Positions 32,575 through 37,389 of a DNA stretch of 37,389 nucleotides are shown here, piece after piece. The notes under the pieces are model-generated. The model saw only the letters and a list, made by a program, of their open reading frames with translations. It did not search any database and was not told where the DNA came from. Origin of the DNA: Synechococcales cyanobacterium M55_K2018_004 (GTDB lineage: Bacteria > Cyanobacteriota > Cyanobacteriia > Elainellales > Elainellaceae); assembly GCA_015295905.1 (NCBI GenBank), contig DVEB01000038.1, forward strand, positions 1 to 37,389, given 5' to 3'. Numbering within the stretch: the first letter of the stretch is position 1; each line of letters begins with the position of its first letter. Made by a program: the position numbers and the translations under genes.

Positions 32575-32664
32575 TTATAGCGTTTCTCAGTCTCCTAAGA
32601 CATAGAATCAGAGCAGGGCAAGGGCGCTGCCCTGCTGGAGAGTATAACCTCCTAAACGCTTTAT
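32575..32664. repeat. Family D element
   Basis: A 90 bp segment from TTATAGCGTTTCTC to CTCCTAAACGCTTTAT (inverted ends) with a central hairpin AGCAGGGC/GCCCTGCT. The ends resemble those at 11872 (TATAGCGG). No coding potential; a MITE-like origin is inferred. Confidence 0.5.
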
Positions 32665-33051
32665 TTTCCTATCACAAAATCAAAGAAACCCATCGTCTTA
32701 GACACCACCGCAGTACTGAGTAAGCAACTCCTCATCTCTGGATGATCAGCTGTGCTACTTGAGGCGTATTGGCGTATTACTGAATGCGAATGCGCGACCC
32801 GCCTCAAACGGCAATTTTTCGTGGATGTGTGCCTCCCAATTGTCCACACAACACTGCTCATCAAACTCATGTTTTTGTTAAGAAAAACATCAAAGCGATA
32901 CACTCCATTTGTCTCCGGGCAACTTTAATCTAGACCACTGTGAGCTTAGCAAAATCACGCTTACAGCCTTGGTTACATTTCACTGTCTGGAATGCTTATG
33001 CACTTCAAGCTTAGTCCCCCTTACCTTAGGATGCTGACACAATTAAAATTG

Positions 33052-33102
33052 TTAACTTTCTTGTGAGTGGGTAGCAGAGCTACCAACTCACAAGAAAGTT
33101 AA
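33052..33102. repeat. 51 bp near-perfect palindrome
   Basis: Arms of 24 nt beginning TTAACTTTCTTGTGAG pair with one mismatch around the loop AGA. It lies 405 bp before the allophycocyanin-like start, outside any gene. Confidence 0.75.
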
Positions 33103-33507
33103 TCAAGTGATTTTGATCAGGATCCTGACGTTACTTTCTGGTCATCAATTCATTCGTATCAACTTTTAAGTTTTTCAGCTATTTAGCTTTAGGAATGATT
33201 GCCGCAATCGCCCCATCGTTGGCTAATCATTACTAGCATTGCAATCACTGTTTCTGAATGATTGATATCACATGTGTCCTTTTCTGTGTGTTGAACTTAT
33301 TGATTGGCGGAATTCTCAAATTTCTAATTTTCTCCAGATTGGGTTGACCTCACAAACCCAACAGGATTTTTGATATTGGGACTGACGTTATTCAAACCAG
33401 CCCTACACCCCCTACACCAGCCCTACAGCCTATACAAAAGATTTTCAGGCCTCTGGTGTGGCAGTTATCGACTTGTTGTTTATTCTTTTCCCTTCACTTC
33501 CACTGCT

Positions 33508-33981
33508 ATGGCAATTCTCAACCAGACTCTCGATCGCTTCATGATAGAAGCCGATGGTGCTTACCTGAATAACCGTGGCCTGAGTGCTTTAGAGCAATAC
33601 CTACAAACCTTTCAAACGCGACTAGAAACTTACACTCTATTACGTGACCACGGTCGTGTACTAATTCAGCAGGCGCTCCGAAAACTAGCCCAAGTCCAGC
33701 CCGAACTGATTCAAAAGCATGGCTCTCGTTGTGTATACGACATGACCGAGGTTGTCCGTTACATCGCAACGTCCATTCTGCGTGATGATGAGGTTTTTTT
33801 CAAAGAACAAATGATGGCTTGGCTCGACACCGTCCTGCTAGCCCACAAACAAAACGAGCATTGCGCGATCGCTTACCGTTACCTCCAGGAGGCGGTCCAA
33901 GCAGAATTTCCTGACACTGCCAGTAGCCTCATTCGGCCCTACTTGGCCAGCATTATTCAATCACTCCAGTCCCACGCCTAA
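33508..33981 (+). CDS. Allophycocyanin-like (phycobilisome globin) protein, divergent
   Basis: A 157-residue protein of the phycobilisome globin family, starting MAILNQTLDRFMIEADGAYL. The frame is open back to 33370, but the ATG at 33508 matches the family start. The helices AYLNNRGLSALEQYLQTF, VLIQQALRKLAQVQPELI and YDMTEVVRYIATSILRDDE correspond to allophycocyanin. The bilin-binding Cys is probably Cys75 in SRCVYDM, aligning with C-L-R-D of ApcA; the Asp is kept (Asp78), but Arg is Tyr. The loop between PEL and this Cys is about 8 residues shorter than in ApcA/ApcB (no GGNAY-like segment), so the bilin pocket must differ. It may be an AplA-like protein, a sensor or an emitter. The linker gene follows after 75 bp on the same strand. 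Confidence 0.8.
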   Translation: MAILNQTLDRFMIEADGAYLNNRGLSALEQYLQTFQTRLETYTLLRDHGRVLIQQALRKLAQVQPELIQKHGSRCVYDMTEVVRYIATSILRDDEVFFKEQMMAWLDTVLLAHKQNEHCAIAYRYLQEAVQAEFPDTASSLIRPYLASIIQSLQSHA

Positions 33982-34056
33982 GAATGACTCGCCCCACTTC
34001 CAACAGCCCCACTCACAACACTCAGATGCACTCCTCCTTAGCCAATCTCCACCACG

Positions 34057-34791
34057 ATGAAACCTTTACAGTTCTCCACACCAATTCACAACCACCCTTC
34101 TGCACCGGCAGAAAAGCAAGCCGTTCTGCGGCAAATTTACCAGCAAGTTCTAGAGCGACAACCCTATGCCCATGAACAAAGGGTGTTAGCCCCGTTCGAG
34201 CAGAAATTTTTGATCGACAAAATTGGAGTGCGCCGGTTCGTTAAGGAACTGGCACACTCTTCCGTTTATCTGGATGCATTTTATTATCGCTCCAGCAACA
34301 TGAAATTTATTGAGCGGAGTTGCAGGCATTTTCTAGGGCGATCGCTGATCGACCATAAGGAGATGCAGCAGTACTGCACCCTGCTCATGCAGGAGGGGGT
34401 GAGTGCCTTCCTGACAGCACTGTTAGACTCGGAAGAATACCGCAAAGCCTTCGGATGCTTTACTGTCCCCCATCAGCAAACGCCTACCAACTATGCCTCA
34501 CCGAATGTGTATCTGGAATCCAAGTGGCTGTGCCAGGAACACTTGGGGCAACGGGGACACGCACTGCCGACGTTATACTGGCACCAGTTGGGGTTGACGT
34601 GCGATCGCGGCATTTGTCGGCATCCCGAAGCAGCAGAGACTCCAGCAACTCCCCTCACTCCCCAAGGCGAATTGCTACTCGAAGACCTGATGGCACTCCT
34701 GCAAACGCTCGATGCACGGGACGCAAGAGCCGTTGTTGCTGGGCTGTCACCCGAACAGAAACAAGCCCTACGACAGGCGATTCATCGATAG
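34057..34791 (+). CDS. Small phycobilisome linker-domain protein
   Basis: A 244-residue protein with one PBS-linker domain (about 20-135): LRQIYQQVLERQPY, GVRRFVKELAHSSVYLDAF, MKFIERSCRHFLGRSLIDHK and ALLDSEEYRKAFG follow the usual linker pattern (REFVRALAKSELY, RFIELxFKHxLGR, YLDSDEYxxAFG). Linkers join phycobiliprotein trimers or hexamers. The domain is divergent and Cys-rich (Cys89, Cys107, Cys134). The last 100 residues (WLCQEHLGQRGHAL, then LMALLQTLDARDARAV) are not a CpcD domain and are unrecognised. It is probably made with, and binds, the allophycocyanin-like protein upstream. Start ATG at 34057; no strong Shine-Dalgarno site. Confidence 0.85.
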   Translation: MKPLQFSTPIHNHPSAPAEKQAVLRQIYQQVLERQPYAHEQRVLAPFEQKFLIDKIGVRRFVKELAHSSVYLDAFYYRSSNMKFIERSCRHFLGRSLIDHKEMQQYCTLLMQEGVSAFLTALLDSEEYRKAFGCFTVPHQQTPTNYASPNVYLESKWLCQEHLGQRGHALPTLYWHQLGLTCDRGICRHPEAAETPATPLTPQGELLLEDLMALLQTLDARDARAVVAGLSPEQKQALRQAIHR

Positions 34792-34813
34792 TTCAAAGTC
34801 AATTTCCTCAACT

Positions 34814-34919
34814 TATACGGAATCCGCCTATAAAGTAGCAGTTAGTTTTTGGTAGAACGCCCGCTGCGCGGGCGTTCTACCAAAAACTAACCGACCCTAT
34901 AAGCAACGGATTCCGTATT
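34814..34919. repeat. Family C element (C2), nested palindrome
   Basis: Outer inverted ends TATACGGAATCCG and CGGATTCCGTATTA enclose a perfect 24 bp stem with a 3 nt loop (34841-34891, 51 bp), beginning GTTAGTTTTTGGTAG. It is joined at its right end to the family B element B3, between two convergent genes, where it could act as a two-way terminator. Confidence 0.8.
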
Positions 34920-35042
34920 ACGTGAATTCCGAATTAGCTGAAACCCTGGATTTTCTGTGTGCATCGGGCATGGAAAATCCAGGGTTTTGGGTCACCGCGC
35001 CCGGCGCAGTGACCCAAAACCCACCTCACTAGAACTGACGTT
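34919..35042. repeat. Family B element (B3), overlapping the kinase stop codon
   Basis: It starts TACGTGAATTCCGAATTAGC and ends CTAGAACTGACGTT. It contains two perfect hairpins: AAACCCTGGATTTTC at 34941 with GAAAATCCAGGGTTT at 34973, and GTTTTGGGTCAC at 34984 with GTGACCCAAAAC at 35009. The final TT plus the following A form the kinase stop codon (35041-35043). Confidence 0.75.
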
Positions 35043-37053
35043 AAGCTTCAGTGTGACGATTCTCTGGTAAGGCAGGCACCGCCACAGGGTGAGCTTCGGG
35101 TGTGTGGGTTGCTGGACAGTGACTCTCGATGGCAGTTGCAGCCGGACGATAGATTGCGAGGTCGAACCAGAAGGTTGTTCCCACGCCAACTTCACTGACC
35201 AAGTGCATTCGGCTCTGGTGCTTTTCAATAATGTTGCGGACGATCGAGAGTCCTAAACCTGTGCCTTCCAGGGTGTGAACCCGGTTCTCGACGCGGAAAA
35301 AGCGATCGAAGATAGCTTCCTGATCTTCCTGGTCAATGCCAATGCCAGTGTCCGAAACTTCGACCCGGACATAGTGGGGAGTCTGGTTCGGGTCATCAGG
35401 GTAGAGGGTGTAGGCGCGAATGGCAATTTTGCCACCAGGCTGAGTGAACTTCAAAGCATTGCCCAGCAGATTGTTAAACACCTGCAACAGCAAGTCATAG
35501 TTACCCAGGACAGGAGGTAGCTCTGGTTCGACCTCCTGAATGAGTTCAATCTCTTTGTCGCGGGCATTCAATTGATGGGTACGGAGTGTCTGCTCAATTG
35601 GTTGAGAGAGGTCAACCGCATCAAAGTGGTAGCGCTTGCCCGACTCCAAGCGAGAGAGATCCAACACATCGTTGACCAAGCGCGTCAGTCGATCGGTCTC
35701 TCGATTGGCTGTCTCCAAAAATTCGCGCCGCTCACTTTCCGTCAGGTCTTCACCATACTCGTGTAAGGTTTCAATGAAGGACTTGATATTGAACAGCGGG
35801 GTCCGCAATTCATGAGAAACATTGCTGATAAATTGGCTCTTGGCCTCGTTTAATTCTGCCTCACGGGTCACATCCTGAATCGTGATGGCAATTCCCTTCA
35901 AACTTTCGCGGTATTGGTCAAGGACAGTAGTGATCACAATCCGCAAGGTGCGGGGACTCGGTTCGGCGATCGCAATCGTAAATTCCATCCCCTCATCACG
36001 CAGCACCTCTGGCAGTACGTCTTCTTTCGCGATCTCCTGCAGGGGTTGCGCCAATTGTGCCTGCACTGGGGCAGGCAGATGCTGCAAGACGCTCTGCCCA
36101 ATGATGTCCTGTAAATTGTCCCAGCCAAAAATATGTTGTGCCGTCGGGTTGACCAAGATCACATTTAACTGGGTGTCGAGCAGGACGGCGCCATCGGCAA
36201 TAGTAGAGACCAAAGTTTCAAGTTTAGCTTTTTCCGCAGTCAGTTCTTCAATGTTTTGTTCCTCGTAGCGCTCCAGTCGCTCCGCCATCTCGTTGAAGCT
36301 GAGAATGAGTTCGCCCAGTTCCCCACCCAAGGGCAAGTCAATCCGTTGTTTAAAGTTTCCAGCGGCGATGTTCTTCACCCCCACCAGCAATTCCTTGATG
36401 GGCTTCGTAATTGTGAGCGCATTGAAGACCGCTCCTAGAATCACCATCACCCAGATGGAGACGAAAACCGCGATCGTAACATCTCGTGTTAGATGCGAAG
36501 AGGTAACAACCGTGGGGTTGGGGTTCGTCCCGATTGCCAGAACCCCTAGGTATTTGCCATTGTAGTTAAGCGGCACGAACACATCAGTCACTTCGCCATC
36601 CGGAGTCAGATGTTGTCGCACCATTGGCTCCTCAAGGTTGGTAATGTAGCTCTCTGGGAGCTGCATTCGCCGACGAATTGTGAGGGAGTTTTGCACCTCG
36701 GACTGGGAAAAGGGGATGCCAAAGAAGATTTCGCCGTCGGCATCGGCATACAGCATATAGCGGATGCTAGAGGTGCTGCTGTAGAAGCGATGAGAGAAGT
36801 GCGCCAGCTCGGTGAGATTGTTCTCTCCTACCAGGGGCGCAACATTGGCTGCCAGCAATAGTCCCAGGTCGCGCCCGAAGCGAGTATCGTTGAGGCGAGC
36901 GTCGTTTTGGATAGAGTTGACCGCCCAGAAGGTAAGGCCACTCATCAGCAGAGATACCACCAGCGTTGCCGCAGCCATCAACTTGGTCTGAAGCGTAAAC
37001 TCAGACCACCAGCGGCGAATAATTTCCCGGAGTTGCTTGAAGAAGGTGAACAA
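35041..37053 (-). CDS. nblS: Sensor histidine kinase, NblS/Hik33 (Ycf26) type
   Basis: 670 residues. Membrane segments are at 24-46 and 192-213; between them is a periplasmic sensor. HAMP lies at about 214-268, a coiled stretch at 260-285, PAS at about 285-395, HisKA with SHELRTPL (His414), and HATPase with N-box NALKF (532-536), DTGIG (568-572) and GTGLGLS (597-603). Size and domain order match NblS/Hik33/DspA, the conserved cyanobacterial kinase that works with RpaB in light, cold, osmotic and nutrient stress and in control of phycobilisome and photosystem genes. The start is TTG at 37051-37053 with no Shine-Dalgarno site, so the start is less sure than the domain calls. The stop lies inside element B3. 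Five 15 bp repeats lie 80-160 bp upstream. No response regulator is adjacent. Confidence 0.93.
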   Translation of the reverse strand: MFTFFKQLREIIRRWWSEFTLQTKLMAAATLVVSLLMSGLTFWAVNSIQNDARLNDTRFGRDLGLLLAANVAPLVGENNLTELAHFSHRFYSSTSSIRYMLYADADGEIFFGIPFSQSEVQNSLTIRRRMQLPESYITNLEEPMVRQHLTPDGEVTDVFVPLNYNGKYLGVLAIGTNPNPTVVTSSHLTRDVTIAVFVSIWVMVILGAVFNALTITKPIKELLVGVKNIAAGNFKQRIDLPLGGELGELILSFNEMAERLERYEEQNIEELTAEKAKLETLVSTIADGAVLLDTQLNVILVNPTAQHIFGWDNLQDIIGQSVLQHLPAPVQAQLAQPLQEIAKEDVLPEVLRDEGMEFTIAIAEPSPRTLRIVITTVLDQYRESLKGIAITIQDVTREAELNEAKSQFISNVSHELRTPLFNIKSFIETLHEYGEDLTESERREFLETANRETDRLTRLVNDVLDLSRLESGKRYHFDAVDLSQPIEQTLRTHQLNARDKEIELIQEVEPELPPVLGNYDLLLQVFNNLLGNALKFTQPGGKIAIRAYTLYPDDPNQTPHYVRVEVSDTGIGIDQEDQEAIFDRFFRVENRVHTLEGTGLGLSIVRNIIEKHQSRMHLVSEVGVGTTFWFDLAIYRPAATAIESHCPATHTPEAHPVAVPALPENRHTEA

Positions 37054-37134
37054 GGCGTTTCAGGAGGACTAGAAGACTGCAAGCGAAAAAGCTTTGATAC
37101 AGAAACTCTTCAAAGCGTCTTAATGAACTGAGGC

Positions 37135-37209
37135 CGTAACCATATAAGGCGTAACCATATAAGCTGTTACCCTACAGGCAGTAATCATACAGGCAGTCAC
37201 CACACCTGA
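37135..37209. repeat. Five degenerate 15 bp direct repeats upstream of the kinase gene
   Basis: The units are CGTAACCATATAAGG, CGTAACCATATAAGC, TGTTACCCTACAGGC, AGTAATCATACAGGC and AGTCACCACACCTGA, in exact 15 bp register from 37135 to 37209. They begin about 82 bp upstream of the kinase start, so they may be regulator binding sites, or simple tandem slippage. Confidence 0.7.
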
Positions 37210-37350
37210 TCTTTGGTCACACTTTTATACGTTTTTATTGTTACACAAGCCCTGATTTGACTCCACTCAGCCCCCTAAAAACCAGCAATTCTCATTTTGG
37301 ACGTTTGGTGTGGTCTTAGCCTGCCGCAGACGGGCTAAAGCCATACTAAG

Positions 37351-37389
37351 CGTGGGATGTTTGCACCCTGCGGGTGCAAACATCCCACG
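37351..37389. repeat. Perfect 39 bp palindrome at the window end
   Basis: CGTGGGATGTTTGCACCC pairs completely with GGGTGCAAACATCCCACG around TGC (18-3-18). It ends exactly at the window boundary, so it may be part of a longer element. Confidence 0.85.

Larger units (their letters stand above)
32344..33507. other. 1.16 kb gene-free region upstream of the allophycocyanin-like gene
   Basis: Open frames such as 32661-32903 (minus) have no recognisable family or start signal. The region holds the family D element at 32575-32664, a small hairpin ATGTTTTTgttaagAAAAACAT near 32869-32890, and the 51 bp palindrome at 33052-33102. The promoter and leader of the allophycocyanin-like gene must lie here, but no clear -10/-35 pair could be assigned. 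Confidence 0.5.
37054..37389. other. Region upstream of the kinase gene
   Basis: This 336 bp holds the presumed kinase promoter. Notable items are the 15 bp repeat array (37135-37209), a TTAGCC/GGCTAA inverted pair near 37318-37340 and the 39 bp palindrome at the window end. No gene is seen; the open frame 36907-37131 on the plus strand is opposite the kinase. Confidence 0.5.

Noticed and set aside
32661-32903. 80-residue minus-strand open frame before the allophycocyanin-like gene
   Set aside because: No recognisable family, no clear start signal and atypical composition.

Overview
The window comes from a cyanobacterium. The HIP1 octamer GCGATCGC recurs in genes on both strands. Several gene families are typical of or confined to the phylum: an NblS/Hik33-type kinase, a phycobilisome linker, an allophycocyanin-like protein, a DUF6391 protein, a low-complexity-tail membrane protein and a ComFB protein. 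No tRNA, rRNA, CRISPR array, prophage or intact transposase gene was recognised.

Layout. 1-9.6 kb: mostly housekeeping genes. These are cobO, a DUF6391 protein, a 66-residue conserved protein, the low-complexity-tail membrane protein, a HEAT-repeat (NblB-like) protein, a MarC-family protein, xthA, cbiA and an L,D-transpeptidase. cobO and cbiA are both cobalamin genes but about 6.4 kb apart. 9.6-18 kb: a secreted DUF1565-SPOR protein, a ThiD2-like/ThiE fusion whose 3' end overlaps a YjbQ-family gene, a KefB-type antiporter just upstream of yjbQ, a secreted M23 peptidase and a ComFB protein. 18-27.4 kb: a 1.4 kb gene-free stretch and then one 8.1 kb gene for a 2698-residue RTX-type protein built from 26 units of about 100 residues. 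27.6-32.3 kb: a compact minus-strand operon of an osmoprotectant-type ABC permease, DUF4129, DUF4350, a MoxR AAA+ ATPase and DUF58. 33.5-37.1 kb: an orphan pair, an allophycocyanin-like globin followed by a small phycobilisome-linker protein, facing the nblS-type kinase gene.

The most unusual non-coding content is a dense set of short palindromic elements in nearly every intergenic space. Family A has five copies of about 105 bp, with ends TAT(A/G)GCGCTA and a central hairpin of about 51 bp whose arms change together between copies. Family B has four copies with ends AACGTGAATTC and GAACTGACGTT. Family C has two copies and family D (ends TATAGCG) has two. They often lie back to back (A-B, C-B, C-A), and two B copies end exactly at or within 2 bp of a stop codon. 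They resemble non-autonomous MITE/REP elements. A perfect 44 bp tandem duplication and five 15 bp repeats just upstream of the nblS gene add to this.

The best candidates for undescribed biology are the allophycocyanin-like/linker pair beside the kinase gene, the covarying palindromic elements, and the 15 bp repeat array at the kinase promoter.
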